Origin: Vitreimonas flagellata | GTDB taxonomy: Bacteria; Pseudomonadota; Alphaproteobacteria; Caulobacterales; Aquidulcibacteraceae | Length of the DNA stretch: 64,000 nucleotides | Assembly (NCBI RefSeq): GCF_004634425.1 | Contig: NZ_SBJL01000004.1 | Coordinates: 62,001 to 126,000, forward strand | Reading direction: 5' to 3' | Shown: one piece after another, positions 1-7,197 of the stretch | Layout: each line of letters starts with the position of its first letter | How positions within the stretch are numbered: position 1 is the stretch's first letter | The notes under the pieces: generated by a model | What the model saw: the letters and a program-made list of their open reading frames with translations, nothing else | The model's database searches: none | Told to the model about the DNA's origin: nothing | Made by a program: the position numbers and the translations under genes

Positions 1-875
1 GGCGGGCTCTTGTCGAGCAGCCAATCGACCGCCAATTGCGCTTGCGCGGCCGCGTGGAAGAACGCGCGCTTGTCGGAACGGAGAATTGACATCCAGTGTC
101 CAATATAGGCGGCGTGATCGAAGATGTGATCGGGCGGCAGCCGAAGATGGGCGCCAAGGATCGCGGCGCCAATCTCGGCGACCAATTCTTCTGCCGCGAC
201 CGCTTGCTTGTCGAAGCGCCTGGATAGGTCGCGCCCGACCCGGTGCGGCGCTGCTGTTGCATGCACGGCTTCATGGTTCAAAGTGGCGGCGTAAGCCTCC
301 GGGCTGTCGAAAGCGCAAAGCGGCGGCATGGCGATGACATCGCGACTCGGGATGTAGCAGGCTGTGTCACGCGAGAGCATGCGGGCAATGTCTAATCCGG
401 CGAACCAGTCTTCATGCGCCGCGATCGGCGCAATGGCGCTGTGCTCGGCCCGCGGATGAAAGGCCTCACTCAAGCCTTCGATCTGGTCGGCGTTGAAGGC
501 CACATAGGCTTTCAGGAAGCGGAATGTTTCATCGCTTGAGCCGGTCTCGCTCCGCGCCTCGCGACGTTGGGCGATTCCATAATAGACGACAAGTTCGCCG
601 CGTTCTCCCTTGCGCACATGAGCGCCGAGTTTGGCGGCCTGTCTGTAGGTCAGCCAATAAGGCGAGGCATAGCCGTGGGCGGCGGAAGCGAGCCAGAGCA
701 TGATGGTATTGACGCCTCGATAGCATTCCCCGGTTGCGCGGCGGGGCAGGACGGGACCAGTGCGCGCGCCATCCCAAGGCCTGCGCCATGGCATCACGCC
801 TTGTTCCAAAGAAGCGAGGATGCGTGTGCTGATATCGGCGGCGATGTCGCGCCGCGCGTGTGCGGAAGTCGTCAT
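1..875 (-). CDS. ArdC-type antirestriction / ssDNA-binding protein with zincin-like metallopeptidase domain (3' end outside window)
   Basis: The reading frame starts at ATG 875 (MTTSAHARRD) and runs off the left edge, leaving about 291 codons. The N-terminal part carries the pattern YRGVNTIMLWLA typical of the ArdC N-terminal (DUF1738) ssDNA-binding domain. The later part has LNHEAVH, an HExxH zinc-binding motif of the zincin-like domain, near position 265. Members of this family protect incoming plasmid DNA from restriction and are usual cargo of conjugative plasmids and integrative elements. The ParB-like gene just upstream on the same strand fits such a block. The C-terminus cannot be judged. 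Family assignment is firm; its activity here is inferred. Confidence 0.85.
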   Translation of the reverse strand, partial: MTTSAHARRDIAADISTRILASLEQGVMPWRRPWDGARTGPVLPRRATGECYRGVNTIMLWLASAAHGYASPYWLTYRQAAKLGAHVRKGERGELVVYYGIAQRREARSETGSSDETFRFLKAYVAFNADQIEGLSEAFHPRAEHSAIAPIAAHEDWFAGLDIARMLSRDTACYIPSRDVIAMPPLCAFDSPEAYAATLNHEAVHATAAPHRVGRDLSRRFDKQAVAAEELVAEIGAAILGAHLRLPPDHIFDHAAYIGHWMSILRSDKRAFFHAAAQAQLAVDWLLDKSP

Positions 876-953
876 GGATTGTCTCACTTGAGTGTCCGGG
901 GCGCGATCGGCCCCGCGGCGCGGGACCGATCGGCCATGAGTGGACGTGGGTGA

Positions 954-2840
954 TCAGTGCTGGGCGGCGAGCGAGGCCTCAGCGGCGTTGGTCAGCGCCA
1001 GCGCGCCTTCGCCAAGCGGCGTCACCAGACAATCGGGCAACCAGCGCGATTGCGCGAATGCCTTGGCGGCCGCGTCCGCGAATTCGTGCTTCTTCAGCTT
1101 GGCCAGCGCCTTCAGTTTGACGCTTCTCTTGGCCTCCGGCAGATCGGCAAAATCTGAGCCTTCCGCCAAAGCGTCGAGCGCATATTGCTTCGAGGTGCGC
1201 TGCCAGAAGGCGCTGTCGGGCGACCAATGCGCGCTCATGTCGAGCCGGATTGCGGCGGCGATCGCGTCGGCGGAGCGCTGACGTTCGCGGTCCTGAGCGC
1301 TCGCGCCCTCGTGGTGGAGATCGATGGTCTCGGCGACAAGAATTGCGAGGCACGACAGCAGCGTCTCGTCATCGAGGGCCAACGCCTCGATAAAGGTCTC
1401 CGGGAACGTGCGCGCGGAGCGCAGGGTCGCAAAGACCTCGTCATCACCGAAGTCACGTGCGGTGGCGTTGATTTCAGGCCCGACCAGATCGCCCGACCCC
1501 GCGCTCTGCTGCGCGAGCGTGCAGACCAGGAGCGCAAGCGCAACATGTACGTCGCTGGCGACGCCCGCGCGTATAGCGCGAGTGCGCGCCAGCGTGAGGT
1601 CGCGCGTCAGCGCCTTGCTGAGTGACGCGCCGGCGGGGGCGCCTTCGTCCGCATCGTCTTCGCCGCTGTCCTCGCCGGCCTTTGCCTTGCTGCGCAGTTT
1701 ATCGAGCGCCTTCAGATCGGCGCGGCGAATGAGCCCGCGTTGGATCGTCGGCTTGCCGTCACGATCGACGCCCACAATCGCGCCTGCGTGCGCCATCAAA
1801 GCGGGATCGTAAATGCGCGCGGCTTCGGCAATGGCGTCTCGTTCGCCATCGAGCGCCTCGCGCCGATCCCAGAGAGCGTCAGCCTCTGGGCCGTCCTCGA
1901 TGCCTTCGAGTTCGCTGTCGATCCGCTCGATCTCGGCATCGACGGCTGCAAGACGGCGCTTTTCCTTGGCCGTAAGCTTGCGCTCGCCGGGGCGAAGCCG
2001 CTCGGCGGCGAAACCTTCGAGATGGCCGCCGGCGAGATTGAGTTCGGCCCAGCCCCAGCCGTCGGCGAGAAGCGCGTCGCGAAGCGCCTCGGCCTTCTCC
2101 AAGGCGAGACGCTGCAGGATTTCACCGTCCTCAAGGAAGGCGATGGTGTCCTCGAACAGATCCTTCACGATGCGTCCGCCCGCGGCCGTATACGCATCAA
2201 CGCCGACGAAGAGCGCGAGACGATCGCTGAGAGGTGTGCGGCCCTGGGTGAGGGCGCCGCGAACGGCGTGAGCGCTGGTGATTGGCTTGGCCAATCCCTT
2301 GAAGACGCGCTCCTGCGCCTCGTGATCGCCGATGCAGAAGGCGCGCGCGACATCGAGCGTGAGTTCGCCGCGTCGATAAGCGGCGCGAATGCGCGGGCTC
2401 AAATGCGCCAGCGCCAGCCGTTGTTCGACATGGCGGAGTGTCGTACCGAAGCGTTGCGCGACATCCTCCGGCGACTGGCCCGCCGCGATAAGTGCTGCGA
2501 AGGCTTCCACCTCGTCCATGGCGTTCATCTCGACGCGCTGGACGTTCTCCGCCAGCGAGGCTTCGGCGGCGGAAGCGGATGCGACGACCTGACAAGGCGT
2601 AGGCCAGTCCTTTGGGCGTTCGCCTTGGCGAACGAGAAGCTTGAGCGCGGCGTGACGGCGCGCTCCGGCGACGACCGCGAACTTGCCGTCTTCGCGCGCG
2701 GTGACCGTCAGGTTTTGCAGAAGGCCGTGGGCGGCGATCGATGCGGCAAGCGTATCGATGTCGCGTTTGCGCTCGGTGCGGCGGACATTGTCTTCGCTCT
2801 CGACGAGTTTGTTGAGCGGAATGAGTTGAAGTGCGGACAT
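954..2840 (-). CDS. ParB/RepB/Spo0J-family partition-like protein (large form)
   Basis: 628 residues from ATG 2840 (MSALQLIPLNKL). The open frame extends further upstream to 3068, but that part is low-complexity R/A-rich and lacks a ParB match, so it was left out. The N-terminal 110 residues form a ParB N-domain: LNKLVESEDNVRR, then VAGARRHAALK, in place of the usual GERR motif. A helix-turn-helix part follows (QSPEDVAQRFGTTLRHVEQRL), then a long charged C-terminal half with a coiled-coil-like E/D/R-rich stretch. Large ParB-like proteins of this kind commonly sit beside ArdC genes on alphaproteobacterial plasmids and islands, as here. No ParA is present, so a role in segregation is uncertain; a DNA-binding or nuclease role is equally possible. 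Confidence 0.82.
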   Translation of the reverse strand: MSALQLIPLNKLVESEDNVRRTERKRDIDTLAASIAAHGLLQNLTVTAREDGKFAVVAGARRHAALKLLVRQGERPKDWPTPCQVVASASAAEASLAENVQRVEMNAMDEVEAFAALIAAGQSPEDVAQRFGTTLRHVEQRLALAHLSPRIRAAYRRGELTLDVARAFCIGDHEAQERVFKGLAKPITSAHAVRGALTQGRTPLSDRLALFVGVDAYTAAGGRIVKDLFEDTIAFLEDGEILQRLALEKAEALRDALLADGWGWAELNLAGGHLEGFAAERLRPGERKLTAKEKRRLAAVDAEIERIDSELEGIEDGPEADALWDRREALDGERDAIAEAARIYDPALMAHAGAIVGVDRDGKPTIQRGLIRRADLKALDKLRSKAKAGEDSGEDDADEGAPAGASLSKALTRDLTLARTRAIRAGVASDVHVALALLVCTLAQQSAGSGDLVGPEINATARDFGDDEVFATLRSARTFPETFIEALALDDETLLSCLAILVAETIDLHHEGASAQDRERQRSADAIAAAIRLDMSAHWSPDSAFWQRTSKQYALDALAEGSDFADLPEAKRSVKLKALAKLKKHEFADAAAKAFAQSRWLPDCLVTPLGEGALALTNAAEASLAAQH

Positions 2841-3132
2841 GGGCGTTCGAGCCTTTGAAGGGAGCCCCGCGTTGCGGAAGTGCTGCGCGGGATCGCTTGC
2901 GCGACGCGCATCCCGTTCACGCCCGCGCCGTGAGGGGGCCTGGGTCGAGGGCTCGTCGAGACGAGAGCGTGAGCGTCCCTCGACGCAGGGCCCCGGCGCG
3001 GGCAATGCTCGGCGTTGCGCAAGCGCGCCCGCGCGCGAGGCGCGCGCATTGATTTTGGCGAGGCACACTGCTTTTGCTTGCGCTGCACGCCAAAGTTGCT
3101 TTTAGTAGTCGAGACTACAGCGGGAGGATGCG
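2841..3132. other. Divergent intergenic region between parB-like gene and luxR
   Basis: About 290 bases without a supported gene. It holds very GC-rich sequence near 2900-3050 and, close to luxR, an inverted repeat described separately. No RNA gene was recognised. Confidence 0.5.
3105..3118. promoter_or_regulatory. Inverted repeat upstream of luxR (GTAGTC-GA-GACTAC)
   Basis: Perfect 6-base arms with a two-base centre, ending 14 bases before the luxR start and directly before its ribosome binding site. It may be an operator for LuxR itself or another regulator. It differs from the candidate lux box before luxI. Confidence 0.35.
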
Positions 3133-3870
3133 ATGCCTGCTGCCAAGCTGGCGCTCGATTTTATCGACTTCTGCGAGAAGCAGACCGATCCTTCGATGAT
3201 CGAAGATCGCTTTATCGCGACACTGAATGCGCTCGGCTACGAGCACATCGCCTGCGCGTCGCACGTCGATCCGCTGCGACCGCGGCCGGGCACGGTCAGC
3301 ATCGTCAATTATCCCATGGCCTGGCTGCAGCAATATTCGGCCGAGAACTTCGCGTTCATCGATCCGGTGTTTCTCGCCGCGCGCATCATGACCGCGCCAT
3401 TCAACTGGGATGAGTGTATCTCCAAGATGCGCCTCGATCGCGCGCAGAAGCGTGTGCTTGCCGAAGGCGCTGCCTATGGCCTGACCGGGGGCATGACTAT
3501 TCCGCTCCGCTCACCCGATGTCCTCCCCGCATCGTGTTCGCTGGTCGCGGGCGCTGACGGCGTGGAGCCGCTCGATTTGGCGCACACCCTGATGGTCGTC
3601 ATCTATGGACATGGCGCGATGCATAGACGGCTTAATCCCAATGCCTTGGTCGAACCGGTCGTGCTGCCGTCACGCGAGCGCCAGTGCCTGGCGCTTGCAG
3701 GACGGGGCAAGAGCGATTGGGCGATAGGCGAACTCCTGGGCATCAACGCCCGCACCGCCCACAATTCCATCGAGCGCGCCAAGAAGCGCTATGGCGTGTC
3801 GCACCGCGTGCAAGCGGTCGTGCGCGCCGTGTTTGACGGACAGATCATGCTCGACGATTTGTCGAACTAA
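3133..3870 (+). CDS. luxR: LuxR-family quorum-sensing transcriptional regulator
   Basis: 245 residues. The N-terminal autoinducer-binding domain shows the conserved W-Y-DP spacing (WLQQYSAENFAFIDPV) and a following W (FNWDE). The C-terminal quarter is a LuxR-type helix-turn-helix: LPSRERQCLALAGRGKSDWAIGELLGINARTAHNSIERAKKRYGV. Start at ATG 3133 is backed by GGGAGG five bases upstream. It binds an acyl-homoserine lactone and DNA in the cytoplasm. The synthase gene follows 90 bases downstream on the same strand, separated by a lux-box-like palindrome, so the pair is probably a complete cognate circuit. The real targets are not shown by the sequence. Confidence 0.93.
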   Translation: MPAAKLALDFIDFCEKQTDPSMIEDRFIATLNALGYEHIACASHVDPLRPRPGTVSIVNYPMAWLQQYSAENFAFIDPVFLAARIMTAPFNWDECISKMRLDRAQKRVLAEGAAYGLTGGMTIPLRSPDVLPASCSLVAGADGVEPLDLAHTLMVVIYGHGAMHRRLNPNALVEPVVLPSRERQCLALAGRGKSDWAIGELLGINARTAHNSIERAKKRYGVSHRVQAVVRAVFDGQIMLDDLSN

Positions 3871-3888
3871 ATCGATTCGTCGCTTGTC

Positions 3889-3910
3889 AACGGGTCCCAC
3901 GGGACCCGTT
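3889..3910. promoter_or_regulatory. Candidate lux box upstream of luxI
   Basis: AACGGGTCCC-AC-GGGACCCGTT: perfect 10-base arms around a two-base centre. The size and dyad symmetry are those of a lux box. Its centre lies about 61 bases before the luxI ATG; a box at -42.5 would put the transcript start near 3942, just before the Shine-Dalgarno sequence. There is no T-run after it, so a terminator for luxR is less likely. Confidence 0.6.
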
Positions 3911-3960
3911 ACGTCGTTCGCCTCAGAGCGGCACCCTCCGCGCGATTGGTCGGAGGCAAC

Positions 3961-4590
3961 ATGATCTACATCGTCTCGGCGGAAAACAGGCGGCGCTTCT
4001 ATCACTTGCTGACGGAGATGCATCGCCAGCGCAAACAGGTGTTCATCGATCAACTCAAGTGGCGGCTTGAGGAGAGTGCAGGGCTCGAAATCGACGCCTA
4101 TGACAGTGAAGACGCGATCTATCTGATCGAGGCGGCGACGCCGCGAGGAGGGATCAGTGTCTCCGCGCGGCTCCTCCCGACAGATCGTCCGCATTTGTTG
4201 ATCGAACAATTCCGCGATCTCTGCGAAGCGTCGCCGCCTTCCGGTCCCAATGTGTGGGAAGCCACCAGGTTCTGCCCGGCGCCCGATACAGCATCCGGCG
4301 CGCCGCGGCGGCTGATGCTGGGGCGCATCATTGCCGGCATCATGGAGACCGCGCTCCTGTTTGGCATTGACGAGGTGACCTACGTGGCGAGCGCCGCGTT
4401 GGCGCCGATGGCCGAAGAGGCGGGATGGCAGGTGCGCGCGCTGGGGGCGGGACGCGGAAAGGGGCGCGATAAGATCCGAGCTTTCGCCGCGACGATCAAC
4501 GCCGATGGGCTCAGACGCGTGCGTCAGACCTTCAACATCAGCGCGCCATTGACGCGATTTGCGCCGGCCGAGCCGGCGCGTGCGGCCTAA
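3961..4590 (+). CDS. luxI: LuxI-family acyl-homoserine-lactone synthase
   Basis: 209 residues. It makes an acyl-homoserine-lactone signal from S-adenosylmethionine and an acyl carrier. Family residues are visible: the R..VF...W pattern in RQRKQVFIDQLKW, the acidic run EIDAYDSEDA, the ISVSARLLPT strand, and WEATRF with the conserved E and R. ATG 3961 is chosen because CGGAGG sits five bases upstream; a TTG 15 bases earlier would bury this site. The acyl chain made cannot be told. PhyH and GntR genes follow closely and may be co-transcribed. Confidence 0.93.
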   Translation: MIYIVSAENRRRFYHLLTEMHRQRKQVFIDQLKWRLEESAGLEIDAYDSEDAIYLIEAATPRGGISVSARLLPTDRPHLLIEQFRDLCEASPPSGPNVWEATRFCPAPDTASGAPRRLMLGRIIAGIMETALLFGIDEVTYVASAALAPMAEEAGWQVRALGAGRGKGRDKIRAFAATINADGLRRVRQTFNISAPLTRFAPAEPARAA

Positions 4591-4605
4591 GCGGGGAAGA
4601 GCGTA

Positions 4606-5481
4606 ATGACTCTCATCTCACCCACTTCCGACGATACGCTCGCCAGCGATCTCGAAGCGCTGCAGCATGACGGATTTCTCGTTCTCCACGGCTTGCTGAA
4701 CGCCGAGGAATTGAGATCGGTCGCTGACGAATTAGAGCCCTGGCTCCAGCGCACGCCGCGCTGCGAAGGCGACTTCCACGGCTGGTCGACGACACGCGTG
4801 AATGGACTCTTGTCGAAAGCGCCGGCGGCGCAGCGGCTTGCGCTCCATCCGCGCATCCTTGCGTTTGCCGAAGCCGTGCTCGCGCCGGCGTGCGATTGCA
4901 TTCGCCTCAACATGACTCAGGCAATTCGCATTCATCCTGGTCAAAAGGCGCAAGCGCCGCACCGTGATGAGGAGATGTGGCCCGCCGAGCCGAGCGGGCA
5001 GGTGTGGTCGCTCAATGTGATGTGGGCGGTCAGCGACTTCACCGAGGCCAATGGCGCAACAAGGCTTTGGCCCAAGAGCCACGTCAATCGCCTCGGTCGC
5101 TCGCCGGATCCAAGCCAGGCGATCCAGGGCGTCATGCGCGCGGGCTCCGCGCTCATCTATCTTGGCGGTCTGACGCACAGCGGCGGCGCCAACCGATCGG
5201 ATGGCGACCGCACAGGGCTCGTCATCGGCTATTGCGCCGGATGGTTGCGCACCTACGAGGAGCAATTTCTCGCTTATCCCCGAGAGGTTGCGCGTGAATT
5301 TCCAATCGAGCTGCAGCGCCTCATCGGCTATCGCCATCACCGTCCCAATCTCGGGAATTGGGAAGGCCAGGACCCGATCGCGTACCTGGGCGATGATGGC
5401 CCTTGCGGACCGCATCGCGACGCGCTGCCGCCGGCGATCGCCGCTGAACTGAAGGCCGTGATGGCGGCCGCTGACGATTGA
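4606..5481 (+). CDS. Phytanoyl-CoA dioxygenase (PhyH) family Fe(II)/2-oxoglutarate oxygenase
   Basis: 291 residues. The fold is a double-stranded beta helix using Fe(II) and 2-oxoglutarate. The metal triad is probably HRD (in KAQAPHRDEEMW) plus the distal His in GGLTHSGGANR, with the nearby R for 2-oxoglutarate. It begins 15 bases after luxI and ends one base before gntR, so it is most likely in the luxI transcript. From memory, PhyH-like genes next to luxI also occur in Sphingomonadaceae, which suggests a link with the signal or its output. A second possibility, given the lasso genes downstream, is hydroxylation of the peptide. The substrate is unknown. Confidence 0.85.
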   Translation: MTLISPTSDDTLASDLEALQHDGFLVLHGLLNAEELRSVADELEPWLQRTPRCEGDFHGWSTTRVNGLLSKAPAAQRLALHPRILAFAEAVLAPACDCIRLNMTQAIRIHPGQKAQAPHRDEEMWPAEPSGQVWSLNVMWAVSDFTEANGATRLWPKSHVNRLGRSPDPSQAIQGVMRAGSALIYLGGLTHSGGANRSDGDRTGLVIGYCAGWLRTYEEQFLAYPREVAREFPIELQRLIGYRHHRPNLGNWEGQDPIAYLGDDGPCGPHRDALPPAIAAELKAVMAAADD

Positions 5482-5482
5482 T

Positions 5483-6106
5483 ATGTCGCCGGAAGCGACC
5501 AGCGCCGCGCAGCGCGCATACGAGGAAATCAAGGCGCGCGTGCTCGATGGACGCCTACCTGTGCGCACGCGCATTGATATGGAAGCGCTAGCGCGCGAGC
5601 TCGGCGTAAGTTCCATGCCCGTGCGTCAGGCGTTGAGCCTCCTCACCTGGGAGCGGCTCGTTCGGCCGGGAAAGCACTCGGCCTTTGAGGTCGCTTTATG
5701 GTCCGCGACAGAATTGGCGCATCTCTACGAGTGGCGTGGCGCCCTGCTGACGCTCGTGCTGCCGTCGAACGCGGCGGGGTCCGACGTGATGCGCTTAGCC
5801 CGAACCCAGCCTTATGCGCAGGCTGTGTCCAGTGTCATGCGTCTGCTGGAGGACGGCGCCAATTCCAACCTGCGGCGGGCGGCCGCCAATGCGGACGATA
5901 GGCTGCATGCGGCGCGCTTGATTGAGGAAGAAGTCCTGGGCGATGTGCAAGGCGAGTTCGAAACCTTCGTAGGCGCGATCGCCGAGCGATCCCGGCGCAC
6001 AAACACGATCCTCAAATCTTATATCCGCCGCCGGGTGCAGAGCGCAGAAGCGCTGCGTGCGCATGTGGCGATGAAAGCGCTCTCGCAGAATGGCGAGCCG
6101 CGCTGA
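5483..6106 (+). CDS. GntR-family transcriptional regulator
   Basis: 207 residues. The N-terminal winged helix is clear (AYEEIKARVLDGRLPVRTRIDMEALARELGVSSMPVRQALSLLTWERLV). The C-terminal part is all-helical and resembles the FCD effector domain, though the ligand histidines are not obvious. The gene abuts the PhyH gene and stands directly before the lasso precursor promoter region, where two palindromes lie. A local repressor or activator of the lasso genes is the simplest reading. GntR genes are familiar neighbours of alphaproteobacterial lasso clusters. Confidence 0.85.
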   Translation: MSPEATSAAQRAYEEIKARVLDGRLPVRTRIDMEALARELGVSSMPVRQALSLLTWERLVRPGKHSAFEVALWSATELAHLYEWRGALLTLVLPSNAAGSDVMRLARTQPYAQAVSSVMRLLEDGANSNLRRAAANADDRLHAARLIEEEVLGDVQGEFETFVGAIAERSRRTNTILKSYIRRRVQSAEALRAHVAMKALSQNGEPR

Positions 6107-6126
6107 TCACCAAACAGATCTTCATG

Positions 6127-6146
6127 TTGATCAATTCGGTGATCAA
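6127..6146. promoter_or_regulatory. Probable GntR operator (TTGATCA-N6-TGATCAA)
   Basis: Perfect 7-base inverted repeat 21 bases after the gntR stop and about 65 bases before the first precursor start. Size and position suit a dimeric winged-helix regulator. Confidence 0.5.
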
Positions 6147-6170
6147 ACGGAGCGCGCGCATACTCCAGGC

Positions 6171-6186
6171 GGGTGATGGATCACCC
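6171..6186. promoter_or_regulatory. Inverted repeat before lasso precursor 1 (GGGTGAT-GG-ATCACCC)
   Basis: Perfect 7-base arms, ending four bases before the ribosome binding site GGAGAG of the first precursor gene. It could be a second operator or a short 5' leader hairpin that shades the ribosome site. Confidence 0.4.
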
Positions 6187-6201
6187 AATGGAGAGTGAAA
6201 C

Positions 6202-6321
6202 ATGCGCGAAGAGCAAAAGCACGACGACCTGATCGACCTCGGCGCCGCCAGCGAACTGACGCTCGGCGATCCCGGCCCTGATCAAGAAGATCCGGACTTC
6301 TTGACGGAGGAAGTCGCCTGA
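6202..6321 (+). CDS. Lasso peptide precursor 1
   Basis: 39 residues, found by reading the gap between gntR and the B gene. The leader ends in LIDLGAASELTL, with Thr at the penultimate leader position, the mark of lasso precursors. The predicted core is GDPGPDQEDPDFLTEEVA, 18 residues. Gly1 would close a ring onto Glu8 or Asp9, with Phe12/Leu13 as possible plugs. The core has seven acidic and no basic residues, which is unusual. GGAGAG lies six bases before the ATG. The start, the second copy with the same pattern, and the adjacent B, C and isopeptidase genes make the call strong; cleavage and ring sites are inferred. Confidence 0.9.
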   Translation: MREEQKHDDLIDLGAASELTLGDPGPDQEDPDFLTEEVA

Positions 6322-6328
6322 GCGCCGC

Positions 6329-6362
6329 GACTTGAGCGCTCGCCACAACGCGCGCTCAAGTC
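6329..6362 (+). promoter_or_regulatory. Stem-loop between the two precursor genes
   Basis: Perfect 11-base inverted repeat GACTTGAGCGC ... GCGCTCAAGTC with a 12-base loop and no T-run after it. More likely an mRNA-stabilising or partial-termination hairpin than a full terminator. Confidence 0.5.
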
Positions 6363-6391
6363 GTCGTTCAATTCTAGAGCGAGTATCAAAC

Positions 6392-6511
6392 ATGCGGAAC
6401 GATGAACCTTGCACCGATCTCATCGACTTGGGCGCAGCGTCTCAACTGACGCTCGGCGACCCTGGTCCGGATCAGGAAGATCCGGACATGCAGACCGAAG
6501 AGATCGCGTGA
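6392..6511 (+). CDS. Lasso peptide precursor 2
   Basis: 39 residues, a tandem duplicate of the first precursor. The leader end LIDLGAASQLTL again has Thr at -2. The predicted core is GDPGPDQEDPDMQTEEIA. The first 11 core residues, including the whole ring, are identical to copy 1; only positions 12, 13 and 17 differ (F/M, L/Q, V/I), which fall in the loop, plug and tail. The N-terminal ten leader residues have diverged while the recognition part near DLGAAS is kept. No clear Shine-Dalgarno precedes ATG 6392, so translation may be weaker than for copy 1. Confidence 0.9.
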   Translation: MRNDEPCTDLIDLGAASQLTLGDPGPDQEDPDMQTEEIA

Positions 6512-6517
6512 CGCAAC

Positions 6518-6551
6518 GAAGCTCCGCCCAGCGTGAGCGGGGCGGAGCTTC
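6518..6551 (+). promoter_or_regulatory. Stem-loop between precursor 2 and the B gene
   Basis: Perfect 12-base inverted repeat GAAGCTCCGCCC ... GGGCGGAGCTTC with a 10-base loop, 12 bases before the B start. It lacks a U-tract. Such a hairpin can keep precursor mRNA abundant relative to the enzyme genes, a familiar arrangement in lasso operons. Confidence 0.55.
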
Positions 6552-6563
6552 CATTGGTATGCC

Positions 6564-7193
6564 ATGACATTTCATTTCGGACCGGGACCTGACGCATATC
6601 TGGCGTTTGACCAAGGCTTTGCGGTCGTCCTCGATCTTGCGAACAATCGGTACTGGGCGCTGGACGCGGACGCTCTTTCTCGCCCTGAACCAACTCCGGC
6701 CATTGAAGCGCTGCTCAATTGCGGCTCGCTGCGTGCGCTTGCGCCGCCGCAGGCGCAAATCGGCCAGGCTATACGGAGCGCGGCGCGCATCACGCACACG
6801 CCACCATGCAAAGCGCCAACGCTCGATGCGGCGGCTTGGGGGCGTTTTCTCATCGCATGTCTTTGGGCCCGCTGGGTTGTATCCACCGGTCGTTTGGATG
6901 TGGCCAGACGGACGCTCGTGCGACTCCGTTCAAGGCAGGCGTCAACGCAGGACGCCGGTGAGGCGGTCGCACGGTTCGAGCAAATGCGGCCGCTATGGCC
7001 TGGCGACCAAGTGTGCCTATTCGACAGCCTGACGTTAGCGCGCTTCCTTCTGAGCGAGGGGCGCGATGCGAAGATCGTCTTCGGCGTACGCACGCGGCCA
7101 TTCTCCGCCCATTGTTGGGTGGAGTCTGAACAAGAGGTGCTGCTCGATCTCACTGGCCAGTTCGCGTCCTATGTTGTGATTTGCAGGCTCTGA
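6564..7193 (+). CDS. Lasso peptide biosynthesis B protein (RRE plus transglutaminase-like leader peptidase)
   Basis: 209 residues. Residues 1-60 look like the PqqD-type recognition domain that holds the leader (LAFDQGFAVVLDLANNRYWAL). Residues 90-209 match the B2 protease: Cys151 in CLFDSL, His183 in AHCWVE and Asp195 in LLDLTG are the likely catalytic triad. It would cut the leader after the Thr-Leu pair and hand the core to the C protein. The two domains are fused in one chain, as usual in Proteobacteria. It is preceded by a hairpin and followed four bases later by the C gene. Confidence 0.87.
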   Translation: MTFHFGPGPDAYLAFDQGFAVVLDLANNRYWALDADALSRPEPTPAIEALLNCGSLRALAPPQAQIGQAIRSAARITHTPPCKAPTLDAAAWGRFLIACLWARWVVSTGRLDVARRTLVRLRSRQASTQDAGEAVARFEQMRPLWPGDQVCLFDSLTLARFLLSEGRDAKIVFGVRTRPFSAHCWVESEQEVLLDLTGQFASYVVICRL

Positions 7194-7197
7194 GGTC

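Noticed and set aside
1740-2858. 372-codon open frame on the plus strand
   Set aside because: It lies wholly antisense to the ParB-like gene and is composed of reverse-frame residues; a normal effect of high GC.
4732-5616. 294-codon minus-strand frame
   Set aside because: Shadow of phyH; no domain and no ribosome site.
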